NCBI GenBank assembly: GCA_021298555.1
Contig: JAJTGE010000007.1
Span: 1 to 64,000 of the forward strand
Source: Oxalobacteraceae bacterium
Lineage (GTDB): Bacteria; Pseudomonadota; Gammaproteobacteria; Burkholderiales; Burkholderiaceae_D
Length of the DNA stretch: 64,000 nt
Direction of reading: 5' to 3'
Made by a program: the position numbers and the translations under genes. Of this stretch, positions 47,968-57,986 are shown piece by piece. How positions within the stretch are numbered: the stretch's first letter is position 1; each line of letters starts with the position of its first letter. Below the pieces are notes generated by a model. That model worked only from the letters and a program-made list of their open reading frames with translations. It made no database searches and was not told the DNA's origin.

Positions 47968-48938
47968 TGAGACTGTGCAGCCTGCTCGCCGGGCTGGCGC
48001 TGCTGGCCTCATCCGCTGTCTTTGCCCACTCCGGTGATGCAACGGGATTTGCTGCTATAGCCATCGATGGCTCTAGCGTCATCTATCGCTTAACACCCAC
48101 TGTTGCAGGAACCGATGATGCCAAACTCACGCAGCTCATGCGTGAAAAAATTACCGTCACTGCAGATGGCTTACCCTGCCCCGCTTCCGAGCCTGTGGGA
48201 ATGTCCATTGATTATGTATGCGCCTCTGCGCCTAACCAGCTGGTCATTCGTGACGACCTGGCTGATGAATTAGGTGAAAAACACCACGTCATTGCTGTGC
48301 TCACTTGGAGCGGTGGTAGCAGCTCATTAAATTTTTCAGCCACCGAGCGAGTAGCTACCGTTACGCTTAATGGAGCTGAGCAGCCCAAGGGTGCAGCCAG
48401 CTTTTTCTTGCTAGGTATTGAACACATAGCCACAGGCTACGATCATTTGTTGTTTTTGCTGGCACTGATACTGTGTGGCGGCAATCTGGTTCAGCTACTT
48501 AAAATCATCACGGCATTTACTTTGGCGCACAGCATAACGCTAGGCGCCGCTGCACTAGATATTGTTACTCTGCCGTCTGTGCTGGTGGAGTCCGCGATCG
48601 CTTTATCAATTGCTTACGTGGCCTTTGAAAATCTCTTTCCACGCTTTGCGATTTCACGGCGATGGACTATCAGTTTTCTGTTTGGCTTAGTTCACGGTTT
48701 TGGATTTTCATCCGTCCTAAAAGAAATAGGGCTACCCAGAGACAGCTTGCTGCTATCGCTATTGAATTTCAATCTGGGGGTGGAGGCAGGACAGTTAGTG
48801 GCTGTGGTGGTGGTAGTGCCGCTGCTCATTCAGCTGCGCAAAACGGCCTGGGAAGAAAAAACTGTACGCGCACTGTCCTTGATAGTGCTGGTTGTAGGGA
48901 TAACACTGTTTATACAACGCATAGTCGATGGCGCTTAG
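47964..48938 (+). CDS. HupE/UreJ family protein
   Basis: LGIEHIATGYDHLLFLLALIL; AFTLAHSITLG; FGLVHGFGFSSVL. Confidence 0.9.
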   Translation: MMRLCSLLAGLALLASSAVFAHSGDATGFAAIAIDGSSVIYRLTPTVAGTDDAKLTQLMREKITVTADGLPCPASEPVGMSIDYVCASAPNQLVIRDDLADELGEKHHVIAVLTWSGGSSSLNFSATERVATVTLNGAEQPKGAASFFLLGIEHIATGYDHLLFLLALILCGGNLVQLLKIITAFTLAHSITLGAAALDIVTLPSVLVESAIALSIAYVAFENLFPRFAISRRWTISFLFGLVHGFGFSSVLKEIGLPRDSLLLSLLNFNLGVEAGQLVAVVVVVPLLIQLRKTAWEEKTVRALSLIVLVVGITLFIQRIVDGA

Positions 48939-49008
48939 TAGGGCTTACTGGGGCTTACGGCGCCTCACACCACCATCGATCAGCTAGTTGTAGGTGCTAC
49001 AAATTATT

Positions 49009-50388
49009 TTAAATATCTTGCGTCCAGGGTGCGAGCAAATCACTGACTATCGCTTGATCAGCAATAGACCAAATACCGCCAAAAGCAGTTTTCATTTCTG
49101 CTGCAGTCGCAGCTCCAGCAAATTCTGCCAGTTCTATCGCTTTTTGCTCTAGCTCGACTCGACTTAAAGTATTGCCCGGATCGCCTTTAGGCTCATCGAC
49201 CCGACCCGTAAGCTCGCGACCATCAGTAGTTTTAACAGTGACCTTTCCTATCCAACGCACAGGATATGCACCATCGACTTCATCATCGAGTACCATGCTC
49301 ACGCGCTGGCAAAAATCGCTGACTTCTTTGTCGCGGTAGCTTGCATCAAATTCGCGCACACCCGCTTTGCCATGCACCGCCAGCAAACCTAATACCGTGC
49401 CCATAGAAAATTTGGCCTGATGCGTGGTCGCAGGATGAACCACCGGGCCCAACACATCAATCGCACCCTGATGCACATGCGTGATCACGGTAGCAATCTG
49501 ATCAGCTTTTAAGCCATGCTGCTGCATGACCTGCTGCAATGCGTCTGCTGCTGGATGGGTATGACGACAAGAAGCATGAAACTTAAATGACGTCTCTATC
49601 GTGGCCCAGCGCTCACCCAAGCGGTCAGTTAAGCAGTCGGGGTTAGCATCAACCGACATACCTGCTGCCATACCTTTGCTGCCTTCGAGGATTTGTTTGG
49701 CGCCACTAAACCCTTTTTCAGCTAACAGCGCTGCCAACAAACCATCCGATGCTGCCTTGGCGGTATGCAGCTGTTTTGAGTTTGCCGCATCTTTTAAAAA
49801 TTCCCACAAGCCAGCCGCTTGTGTCCCTGCTGAGCCCATCGCATTAAGCATTTTTTCAGGAGACAAGTTAATTAAACGACCCACGGCTATGGCTGCAGCA
49901 ACAGTGCCTACGGTACCTGTGGTGTGAAAAACCTTGTAGTGTGAGCGGCCCAGAAATTCGCCTATGCGTATACCTGCTTCATAACCAGCTACTGCGGCCG
50001 TCATTAATTCTTTACCGCTGCAACTACGATCTTGAGCAATTGCGAGCACCGCCGGAAAAATCACCGCTGCCGGATGAAACACAGATCCATTATGGACATC
50101 ATCTTGTTCTATGTAGTGCGACGATGCACCATTAACCATCGCTGCAAATAAGGGGGAAGTTTTACGACGCGAAATCAGCACTTCGGATCGACCCTCAGTC
50201 GGGCCCATCTCGCGAGCGATGGCTTCGATGGCTTGTACAGGTCGACCTACTTTTCCGGCTAAAGCCGAGCCAAACCAGTCAAGGAATAAATCCTCTGCAC
50301 GACGCATCACGTCGGAAGGTATGTCATCAAACTGCAAATTCGCAGAAAAATGCGCGAGTTGAGAACTGGGGGTAACGTTAGTTTTCAC
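49009..50388 (-). CDS. MmgE/PrpD family protein
   Basis: LFLDWFGSALAG; ASSHYIEQDDVHNGSVFHPAAVIFPAVLAIAQ. Confidence 0.94.
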   Translation of the reverse strand: MKTNVTPSSQLAHFSANLQFDDIPSDVMRRAEDLFLDWFGSALAGKVGRPVQAIEAIAREMGPTEGRSEVLISRRKTSPLFAAMVNGASSHYIEQDDVHNGSVFHPAAVIFPAVLAIAQDRSCSGKELMTAAVAGYEAGIRIGEFLGRSHYKVFHTTGTVGTVAAAIAVGRLINLSPEKMLNAMGSAGTQAAGLWEFLKDAANSKQLHTAKAASDGLLAALLAEKGFSGAKQILEGSKGMAAGMSVDANPDCLTDRLGERWATIETSFKFHASCRHTHPAADALQQVMQQHGLKADQIATVITHVHQGAIDVLGPVVHPATTHQAKFSMGTVLGLLAVHGKAGVREFDASYRDKEVSDFCQRVSMVLDDEVDGAYPVRWIGKVTVKTTDGRELTGRVDEPKGDPGNTLSRVELEQKAIELAEFAGAATAAEMKTAFGGIWSIADQAIVSDLLAPWTQDI

Positions 50389-50397
50389 ACAGAGCTC

Positions 50398-51552
50398 CTA
50401 AAACGATCGCGGCATACCTAGCACATGCTCTGCCACGTAAGAAAGAATCAAATTGGTTGAAATAGGTGCGACTTGATACAGACGCGTTTCGCGGAATTTG
50501 CGCTCAACATCGTATTCCGATGCAAAGCCAAATCCACCGTGATATTGCAGGCAGGCGTTAGCGGCTTCCCATGAGGCGTCTGCAGCTAATAGCTTGGCCA
50601 TATTCGCTTCGGAACCGCACGGCTGGCCTGCGTCAAACAATTCACACGCTTTGTAGCGCATCAGGCTGGCGGCTTCGATATTGATATAGGCTTTTGCAAT
50701 CGGAAACTGCACGCCTTGGTTTTGGCCTATGGGTCGTCCGAACACGATGCGTTCGTTTACATATTTCGTTACTTTGTCTATAAACCAGTAACCATCACCT
50801 ATGCATTCAGCAGCGATCAGTGCACGCTCTGCATTTAATCCATCGAGTATGTATTTAAAGCCCTTACCTTCTTCACCAATTAAATTTTCTACCGGGATTT
50901 CCAGGTTCTCGAAAAACAATTCGTTGGTTTCGTGATTGACCATATTACGTATAGGTCGCACTGTCATGCCATTGCCTATCGCGGTGCGTAAGTCCACAAT
51001 AAAAATCGACATGCCTTCGGATTTTTTTGTGACTTCTGCTAATGGCGTAGTACGAGCCAACAAAATCATCAAGTCGGAATGCTGGATACGACTAATCCAA
51101 ACTTTTTGACCATTGACTACATAGCGATCGCCTTTTTTCACAGCGGTCGTTTTAATTTTTGTGGTGTCGGTACCCGTGGTCGGTTCAGTCACGCCCATGG
51201 ATTGCAGACGTAATTCACCACTGGCTACTTTTGGAAGATAAAAATCTTTTTGTACTTTGGAACCATGACGCAGCAGCGTGCCCATGTTGTACATCTGACC
51301 GTGACATGCGCCGGAATTACCGCCGCAACGATTGATTTCTTCCATAATCACAGAAGCCTCAACCATACCCAATCCAGAGCCACCGTATTCCACCGGAATC
51401 AACGCAGCTAACCAACCCGCTTTGGTTAAGGCCTCAACAAAGGCTTGCGGATATGCGCGCTCGTCGTCAACCTGACGAAAATATTCCGCTGAAAATTGTG
51501 AACACAAATCGCGAATAGCATCGCGTATGTCCTGATGATTGCTAGGAGACAT
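50398..51552 (-). CDS. Acyl-CoA dehydrogenase family protein
   Basis: MGVTEPTTGTDTTKIKT; NGQKVWISRIQHSD; CLQYHGGFGFASEYDVERKFRETRLYQVAPISTNLIL. Confidence 0.94.
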   Translation of the reverse strand: MSPSNHQDIRDAIRDLCSQFSAEYFRQVDDERAYPQAFVEALTKAGWLAALIPVEYGGSGLGMVEASVIMEEINRCGGNSGACHGQMYNMGTLLRHGSKVQKDFYLPKVASGELRLQSMGVTEPTTGTDTTKIKTTAVKKGDRYVVNGQKVWISRIQHSDLMILLARTTPLAEVTKKSEGMSIFIVDLRTAIGNGMTVRPIRNMVNHETNELFFENLEIPVENLIGEEGKGFKYILDGLNAERALIAAECIGDGYWFIDKVTKYVNERIVFGRPIGQNQGVQFPIAKAYINIEAASLMRYKACELFDAGQPCGSEANMAKLLAADASWEAANACLQYHGGFGFASEYDVERKFRETRLYQVAPISTNLILSYVAEHVLGMPRSF

Positions 51553-51688
51553 AAATAACCTTGGTTGAACTGATATCGAGCGCACATGCTGCAAAGCAGC
51601 AGTGTGACGGATACTGTACTCGCGAACAATTCAGTAATTTATAACGCGGGCTTGAAAGGCTATTAACCCTGCAGAGATTACAGTCGGA

Positions 51689-52603
51689 TCAGGCTATAAG
51701 CGGGGTTTTTGCGACTAGTAACTCGACCAACTCACGTGCAAAGGCAGGAAGAGCTTGTACATTTCTTACACAAACTTGCATCTTGCGTATAGCCCATTCA
51801 TCTGTCAGTTCAACCATGCAAATATTCATAGTCTTGGCGTGGCGACTGGCCGATGAAAACGGAACCACGCCTATACCTACACCGGATTCAATCATGCGGC
51901 ACGCCGCTTCGAAATTACCCACCTGTATACGTATTTTTATAGGACGATTTAAATCATTAGCAGCCTGCGCCAAAAACGAATGAATCGCGCTCGCTTCTAC
52001 CATGCCAACAAAATCATGCGTTAGTGCTTCAGAAAAATCGATACGACCACGATTTGCTAAAACATGTGTTTCAGACGTCACCAGCACCAAACGATCTTCG
52101 CTTAAGGCTAAGGTTTCCAAACCATCGGTACGCACATTACCCGCCACAATACCAACATCGACCTTGCCTTCCGCAACAGCGCGCACTATGTCGTGTGATA
52201 GGCGCTCTTTCAGATCGACATTCACATCCGGATGCGTGGCTAGAAATTTTTGTAACAAGGCTGGCAGAAATTCAGCCATGGCCGTGGTGTTAGCAAAAAT
52301 ACGTACATGACCGCGTGTGCCTTTAACGTATTCAGACAGATCAGCACGCAAATCACTTAACTGCTGCAGTACGAGTCGCGCGTGATGCATAAAAGCCTGA
52401 CCCGGCGGTGTCAGCGTGACTCCTTGACTGGTGCGATAGAGCAGCTTGACACCCAAACCCTCTTCCAGATTTTTGATACGTATAGAGGCCGCAGGTAAGG
52501 ACATATGCGAACGCTCAGCACCGCGTGTCAGACTGTTCGCCTCGGCGATGTTTACAAAAAGTTTAATGTCGGGAAGATCGAAATGTGCCGCCATGGTAGT
52601 CAC
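51689..52603 (-). CDS. LysR family transcriptional regulator
   Basis: DIKLFVNIAEANSLTRGAERSHMSLPAASIRIKNLEEGLGVKLLYR. Confidence 0.95.
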   Translation of the reverse strand: MTTMAAHFDLPDIKLFVNIAEANSLTRGAERSHMSLPAASIRIKNLEEGLGVKLLYRTSQGVTLTPPGQAFMHHARLVLQQLSDLRADLSEYVKGTRGHVRIFANTTAMAEFLPALLQKFLATHPDVNVDLKERLSHDIVRAVAEGKVDVGIVAGNVRTDGLETLALSEDRLVLVTSETHVLANRGRIDFSEALTHDFVGMVEASAIHSFLAQAANDLNRPIKIRIQVGNFEAACRMIESGVGIGVVPFSSASRHAKTMNICMVELTDEWAIRKMQVCVRNVQALPAFARELVELLVAKTPLIA

Positions 52604-53811
52604 CCAAAAACTGGAAAAGTCTTGAAATCACCTGACAGCAGTGCTTTGCTATCGGCATGTTGCAGCCAACCTTCGATCAGAGTGGCGTACACCCTGCGAA
52701 AATCAGTTGTGTACTTCAGATTACCACCCTCATCCAGGTTTGTCAGTGAAGGTACTTCACCATAATGACCGCCCTTGACTGGCTTACCGATGACGTACAT
52801 ATGGTTAGCCGTGCCATGGTCGGTACCCAAACTGGTATTTTCAGATGCGCGGCGACCAAACTCTGAAAACACTAACAAAGTCACATCATCCGCGCGACCT
52901 ATACGCTCCATATCTTTCATAAAACCAGAGACGGCATCAGACACGTATGTCAACAGGCGTTGGTGCTGTTCGCCCTGCTGTACGTGCGTATCAAACGCAT
53001 TGTGGCGGTATCCCACGTAGTACAAGCGAGTCGGCAAATCTGCCTTGATCATTGCGGCGACCTTGGTCAAATCAACCGGCACTATGCCGTAATCCACCGG
53101 TGTTTTGTAGTTTTCCCAGGCAGCTCTCACCAAACCTGAAGCCTGACGCGCGCTGTCTGCTACGCCATGGAGAAAGCTTTGCGACGCATTACCACTGCCG
53201 CTCCGCGACACCACATCGAGCAATGACCGGCTCTGGAGTAAACCTTTGCGTGCAAAGCGATCAGGATCATCAAACACCACAGGTACATGACGCGCTGCTC
53301 TTACAGCGAGCGACTGCCGCTCATCGATATTGACTAAAAAATTAGGTGTTAATTGTGGATCTATCGCATCCGCAACCCGGCCCAGCCAGCCATAGGGCTC
53401 GCCACCATTCGGTACGCCCGTGTGCCAATACGCCATGGATGTGAAATGAGAAAACGAGGGTTGCGCATAACCACAGCCATGCATGATGGCCATTTTCCCG
53501 TCTTTAAACAGTCGCTCAAAACCCGACATGCCCGGACTAAATCCAAAGTGGTCGTCAATTTTCCTGACCTTGTTAGGCTTAATACCGATAGCAGGCCGCA
53601 AGCGATAGTAAGCATCATCAGCATAGGGCACGAGTGTGTTCAAACCGTCATTGGCACCGGAGAGCTCCATGACTACCAAGATGCGACGCGATGCATCGGT
53701 TTGCGCGGCTTGTGCAGGCATCCACGGCAAGCCCGCTGACAAGCCCGCACCCGCCAACGCCGTTAGCAACTGACGGCGCGTTAAATTAATGTGGTGATCT
53801 GACATGGTCAT
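52600..53811 (-). CDS. DUF1501 domain-containing protein, Tat-type signal
   Basis: TRRQLLTALAGAGLSAG; VVMELSGANDGLNTLVPY; SEFGRRASEN...GTDHGTANHMYVIG. Confidence 0.94.
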   Translation of the reverse strand: MTMSDHHINLTRRQLLTALAGAGLSAGLPWMPAQAAQTDASRRILVVMELSGANDGLNTLVPYADDAYYRLRPAIGIKPNKVRKIDDHFGFSPGMSGFERLFKDGKMAIMHGCGYAQPSFSHFTSMAYWHTGVPNGGEPYGWLGRVADAIDPQLTPNFLVNIDERQSLAVRAARHVPVVFDDPDRFARKGLLQSRSLLDVVSRSGSGNASQSFLHGVADSARQASGLVRAAWENYKTPVDYGIVPVDLTKVAAMIKADLPTRLYYVGYRHNAFDTHVQQGEQHQRLLTYVSDAVSGFMKDMERIGRADDVTLLVFSEFGRRASENTSLGTDHGTANHMYVIGKPVKGGHYGEVPSLTNLDEGGNLKYTTDFRRVYATLIEGWLQHADSKALLSGDFKTFPVFG

Positions 53812-55787
53812 TATCCTAATTGGTAATCGGGTAGCGACAAAATGACATGCAGTGCATTGCGCAAGGCGTCTTCCATGTAACTGTCTGCTGCTTTTAAATC
53901 AGTGGTACCGAGGTCGGCGGCTAATAACTCAGCAATCTTTGTTCGTAGTTCTGCGCTCACCGGCGTGGTTAAAAATCGAAGCAGTAAATGATCCACTGCT
54001 TGTTGCGTCGTCTTGCAACCCGCAGCACGCACCATGGCAGATACATCTAACTGAGCCGTTGCGCGCGGTATAGGTTTAACCTTTTCTATCGCTTTGCGCC
54101 ATGCGTGATAACTGGCTAAACGCGTATTGAAATCTTCATCACGGTCGGATTGCATAGACATAGAACTCAGCTCTTTACCATCAGGCTTGGTAGCAGTCGT
54201 TACATCCTTACCCATGGCCAGTTGCTCTGCTACCGGAATGATTTGATACTGATTACCAGGTACACGATCGTTAGCCACAAAATCTATCGGTGGAAAAACC
54301 GTGTCATAAATAAAATTACCCCGTACTAGCAGTAAGCCCGGCGTGATCCAGCTCGTTCCATTAGCCCAGCCAGCCACATTCGGCGGGAACATTAATTTCT
54401 GTCCCATAGCATCAGTTAATTCATTGAAGTCTGGTATGCCGGGCACTTCATTAAGCCCCATTTTTCGGTAGGTAGAAATGACGAGTTCTACCGGTGATTT
54501 AATGTGCGTGGCTACCGACGCATCGCTGTAAAAATCACGTGAACTCAATATCGTTTCAAGGAAAGGCGCAATCTCATAGCGCGAATCGCGTAACAGCTTG
54601 CCCAGTTTGGTACGCATTTCTGGCGATACGTCTTCACGGACAAAAAAGCGATATAACTTACTGGCTACAAATTCAGCTGTCACAGGTTGAGCCAAAATAA
54701 TATCTATTACCTGCACGCCATCAAATTTACCTGTACGACCCAATACTTTTTTTACCTCGGCATCATGCTGGGATGGGTTGACTACAAAATCTAAATCGCG
54801 ATAGTTCCAACCCGTGAAAGCGCGAGCCGCTTCACGTATATCTTCTTCAGTGTAATTACCCACGCCCATGGTGAATAGCTCCATGATTTCGCGTGCAAAA
54901 TTTTCGTTGGGTGCGCCTTTAACATTGACCGCTGCATCCAGATACGCCAGCATGGCGGGGTCTTGCGCTACGCCGATTAACAGATCGCGAAAATTTCCTG
55001 TTGCCTTAGCCCGAAACATTTCATTTTGTCTGAGCATTTTGCGATAGTCGCGTACCTTTTCTTCACCAGTAGCGAAATGCCCATGCCAAAACAGCGTCAT
55101 TTTTTCTTCCAGCGGACGACGCGTAGTCAGCATGCGATTCGCCCACCAATACCCTATGCGCTGATTTTCTAATTTGCTGGCACGCAGCCAATATAAATAC
55201 CTGTCGGCGACTTGTTGCATGCGACGGTTACCATCTGGCTTGACTTTCACACCGAGGGACTGCCCTGTATCGCGAGCTAATTCAGTTGCTGCGGGCCGCG
55301 ACGTTGCAAATGGATCCAAACCAGGATCAAAGGCACCCGAATGGACAAACGCTGGCTGAGGATTGGCAATACGCTGGTAACGCACCAATTGGCGCACCGC
55401 TTGTGCAGGCGTTAGCTTGGCAAATTCATTAATTTCTTCGGGTGTAGCTCCAAAGCCTGAGCGTTCCAGTAAATGCGCTGCTCGCTCGCGCGTCCAGTCG
55501 GCATCGCTGATAGGGCTAAGGTCATTCGTCCAGTTGGCAGGTGCCGCCAGTGCCGCTGAAAATAACGAGCTGGCGATCAGCAGTAGGGCCGCACGACACA
55601 CAGTAAATGGCCATGCATGCAGCACGTAAGCAATCGGATTTTTGTAAGAGAGGGAGTTGGAATATGTCAAACGAGAAGTCACGTGATACCAATGTAAGAG
55701 TGATGGGAATAAAGCCACTGCTGAGTCTAAGCAGGCCGCTCTTGCATTGCAATCATGCATTTCATGAAATGATTGCATGTCGATCAT
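53811..55787 (-). CDS. DUF1800 domain-containing protein (start uncertain, probably well downstream of 55787)
   Basis: AAHLLERSGFGATPEEI; FWHGHFATG; NENFAREIMELFTMGVGNYTEEDIREAARAFTGW. Confidence 0.92.
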   Translation of the reverse strand: MIDMQSFHEMHDCNARAACLDSAVALFPSLLHWYHVTSRLTYSNSLSYKNPIAYVLHAWPFTVCRAALLLIASSLFSAALAAPANWTNDLSPISDADWTRERAAHLLERSGFGATPEEINEFAKLTPAQAVRQLVRYQRIANPQPAFVHSGAFDPGLDPFATSRPAATELARDTGQSLGVKVKPDGNRRMQQVADRYLYWLRASKLENQRIGYWWANRMLTTRRPLEEKMTLFWHGHFATGEEKVRDYRKMLRQNEMFRAKATGNFRDLLIGVAQDPAMLAYLDAAVNVKGAPNENFAREIMELFTMGVGNYTEEDIREAARAFTGWNYRDLDFVVNPSQHDAEVKKVLGRTGKFDGVQVIDIILAQPVTAEFVASKLYRFFVREDVSPEMRTKLGKLLRDSRYEIAPFLETILSSRDFYSDASVATHIKSPVELVISTYRKMGLNEVPGIPDFNELTDAMGQKLMFPPNVAGWANGTSWITPGLLLVRGNFIYDTVFPPIDFVANDRVPGNQYQIIPVAEQLAMGKDVTTATKPDGKELSSMSMQSDRDEDFNTRLASYHAWRKAIEKVKPIPRATAQLDVSAMVRAAGCKTTQQAVDHLLLRFLTTPVSAELRTKIAELLAADLGTTDLKAADSYMEDALRNALHVILSLPDYQLG

Positions 55788-55938
55788 TTAGCAGCGCTAA
55801 TTTATGGTTATAAGTTGTCTATTTAGTATTTTTATACCTAAAATTAAACTGTTCTCGATATGAATACGTGCAGAAAAAAGGGAAAACGAGCACAATCATC
55901 GCTAAATGAAACAACCCCTCGCAGCTCAGGAGCTCCCT

Positions 55939-57009
55939 ATGACACTAAAAATAATCATTCGTAACGTATTAACCATAACTGCACTTTGTTCTATCGCCAT
56001 CGTAAGTTTGGTGAATGCTGAAGATACGGATAAGGCGCTGCTAAAGCGCGCGCAAGCTCTTTTTAGTCCCCTGCCAGACACCCTGCGCGTAGACGACTAC
56101 CCGTTTTCCGATGCACGTGTAGAACTTGGAAAAGCCTTATTCTTTGAAACGCGCGTCTCCACAGACGGGCGTATGAGCTGTGCCGCTTGTCACAATCCCA
56201 GCTACCACGGTGGAGATTCGCTGGCCCTCTCGGTTGGCCTAAACGGAAAAAAATTACCGCGTAACGCACCTACCGTTTTCAACACTCCTTTGCTCATTTC
56301 TCAACACTACGGCGGCAATCGCTTAACTGTCGAAGAGCAAGCCATGAAAGCACTGCTTAGTCCTCTAGCCTACGGTAATAAAAATTATGCCGAAGCCGAA
56401 GCCAAACTGAAAACACTGGGCTATGCAAAAAAATTCGACGAAGCATTTCCTAACGAATCCGATCCTGTTTCTGCAGAAAACTGGGCAACTGCGATTGGTG
56501 CTTTCGAGCGTACTTTGCTAACACCAGCGCCATTTGATCGTTATTTAAAAGGTGACCAGCGGGCGATCAGCAAAGAAGCGAAAATCGGTCTGGATAAATT
56601 TATGAGTGTAGGCTGCGCCGGTTGCCATAGTGGCGTGGTAGTGGGTGGACAAAGTTTTCAAAAATTTGGTTTAACTGAAGACTACTGGCTGGCTACAGGC
56701 AGCAAAGAACAAGAACTTTTAAAAGGCCGCGATAAAGGTAAGTTTCACGATACCCAAAAGCCCGAAGATATGTTTATCTTTAAAGTGCCGCAGCTACGCA
56801 ATGTGGCTATGACACCGCCTTATTTTCATGATGGCTCAGTCGCCAAATTAGATGATGCAGTCCGAGTCATGGCCAGACTACAACTAGGTAAGCAACTTAG
56901 TGATGACGATGTGAATCATATCGTCGCTTTTTTGCAGACCCTCACAGGTGAAGTTCCTGCGAATTTTGCCAAGGCACCAGTGCTACCCGTATCACCTTAC
57001 AACAATTAA
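55939..57009 (+). CDS. Cytochrome-c peroxidase family di-heme protein (MauG-like)
   Basis: Two CxxCH motifs (CAACH, CAGCH); signal peptide after ATG 55939. Confidence 0.94.
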   Translation: MTLKIIIRNVLTITALCSIAIVSLVNAEDTDKALLKRAQALFSPLPDTLRVDDYPFSDARVELGKALFFETRVSTDGRMSCAACHNPSYHGGDSLALSVGLNGKKLPRNAPTVFNTPLLISQHYGGNRLTVEEQAMKALLSPLAYGNKNYAEAEAKLKTLGYAKKFDEAFPNESDPVSAENWATAIGAFERTLLTPAPFDRYLKGDQRAISKEAKIGLDKFMSVGCAGCHSGVVVGGQSFQKFGLTEDYWLATGSKEQELLKGRDKGKFHDTQKPEDMFIFKVPQLRNVAMTPPYFHDGSVAKLDDAVRVMARLQLGKQLSDDDVNHIVAFLQTLTGEVPANFAKAPVLPVSPYNN

Positions 57010-57046
57010 GCGCAAAAACTGCGTGACCATGCTCCATTGTTCATTG

Positions 57047-57277
57047 GCGTTGAGCTAACTTTTTAATTCAACGCTGGTGAGCCCTATCGGGCCGGGTACT
57101 ATTTGCGTTGATAGATCCAACGCCATCGTCAGCTTTACAAGGCAGTGGAGGTTAAGCTGTCGTTACACAACCAGGATTTTGTCATCCTGAGTTAAGTGGT
57201 GCTGCTATCTACGTGCTGCCTGACTACCCAGGCCCGATAGTTATTTATTTCCTCCCTTAGGTATTTAAAGAAATACC
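57047..57277 (+). ncRNA. Candidate structured RNA / 5'-UTR element of unknown class
   Basis: Stem-loops GCGTTGA/TCAACGC; long-range CTATCGGGCC/GGCCCGATAG enclosing GCGTTG/CAACGC, CAGCTT/AAGCTG and CAGGAT/ATCCTG; then GGTATTT/AAATACC. Confidence 0.35.
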
Positions 57278-57334
57278 AGCCACTCTCTGCCTCTGCTGTC
57301 TTCCTTGGAAATAGCACCCAACAGCATAGAATTT

Positions 57335-57359
57335 CCAAAATTTTAATTATGAATTTTGG
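57335..57359. promoter_or_regulatory. Inverted repeat CCAAAATT-N9-AATTTTGG upstream of H-NOX
   Basis: Perfect 8-bp arms, about 65 bp upstream of ATG 57426. Confidence 0.4.
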
Positions 57360-57425
57360 TATGGTTTCTGTAACTTACTTATGGTATGTTATAGTAACCC
57401 AAAGTCAATTTTTTATTTAGCAAAA

Positions 57426-57986
57426 ATGAAAGGTCTCGTCTTTCGCGAATTCATCGATATGGTGGAGGATCAATTCTCTCTCCAGATGGTCGATGAAATC
57501 ATAGAAGCTTCGACGCTTGCGTCCGGAGGCGCATACACATCCGTAGGTACCTATCCGCATGATGAGATGATGCAGTTAGTTCATCAGCTCTCTATACGCA
57601 GCGCTATTCCCGTACCCGATTTGCTGAAGCATTTTGGCCGACATTTATTTCAACGTTTTACTGTCATACATCCAGAGTATGTAAAGTCCCACGTCAGCGT
57701 TTTTGATCTGTTGAAAGTACTTGATAACGAAGTCCATGTGGAAGTTCGAAAACTCTATGAGGGTGCTGAATTACCCGCATTTGAGTATGAAACGCTCAAC
57801 GATGATCGTATGCTTTTTATCTACAAATCAAGCCGACCATTGGCTGATTTTGCGCATGGATTAATTGAGGGTTGCATAGCGCATTTTGCAGAGCAAATGA
57901 CGATAGAAAGAACGGATATGCCCGTGGTCGCGGGTGCTCATACGCAATTCATTCTACACACCGTTGCTCATGCAGATTCGCGATGA
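57426..57986 (+). CDS. H-NOX (heme NO-binding) protein
   Basis: MKGLVFREFIDMVEDQF; heme-ligand context VHVEVRKLYEGAELPAFE; YxSxR motif (YKSSR). Confidence 0.95.
   Translation: MKGLVFREFIDMVEDQFSLQMVDEIIEASTLASGGAYTSVGTYPHDEMMQLVHQLSIRSAIPVPDLLKHFGRHLFQRFTVIHPEYVKSHVSVFDLLKVLDNEVHVEVRKLYEGAELPAFEYETLNDDRMLFIYKSSRPLADFAHGLIEGCIAHFAEQMTIERTDMPVVAGAHTQFILHTVAHADSR

Noticed and set aside
52600-55787. DUF1501/DUF1800 pair as a novel system
   Set aside because: This pairing is widespread and already recognised, though functionally uncharacterised.
57047-57277. tRNA, cobalamin or c-di-GMP riboswitch, or integron attC site
   Set aside because: No cloverleaf, no B12-box or GEMM-type core, and no attC core-site arrangement could be recognised; kept only as an unassigned structured region.
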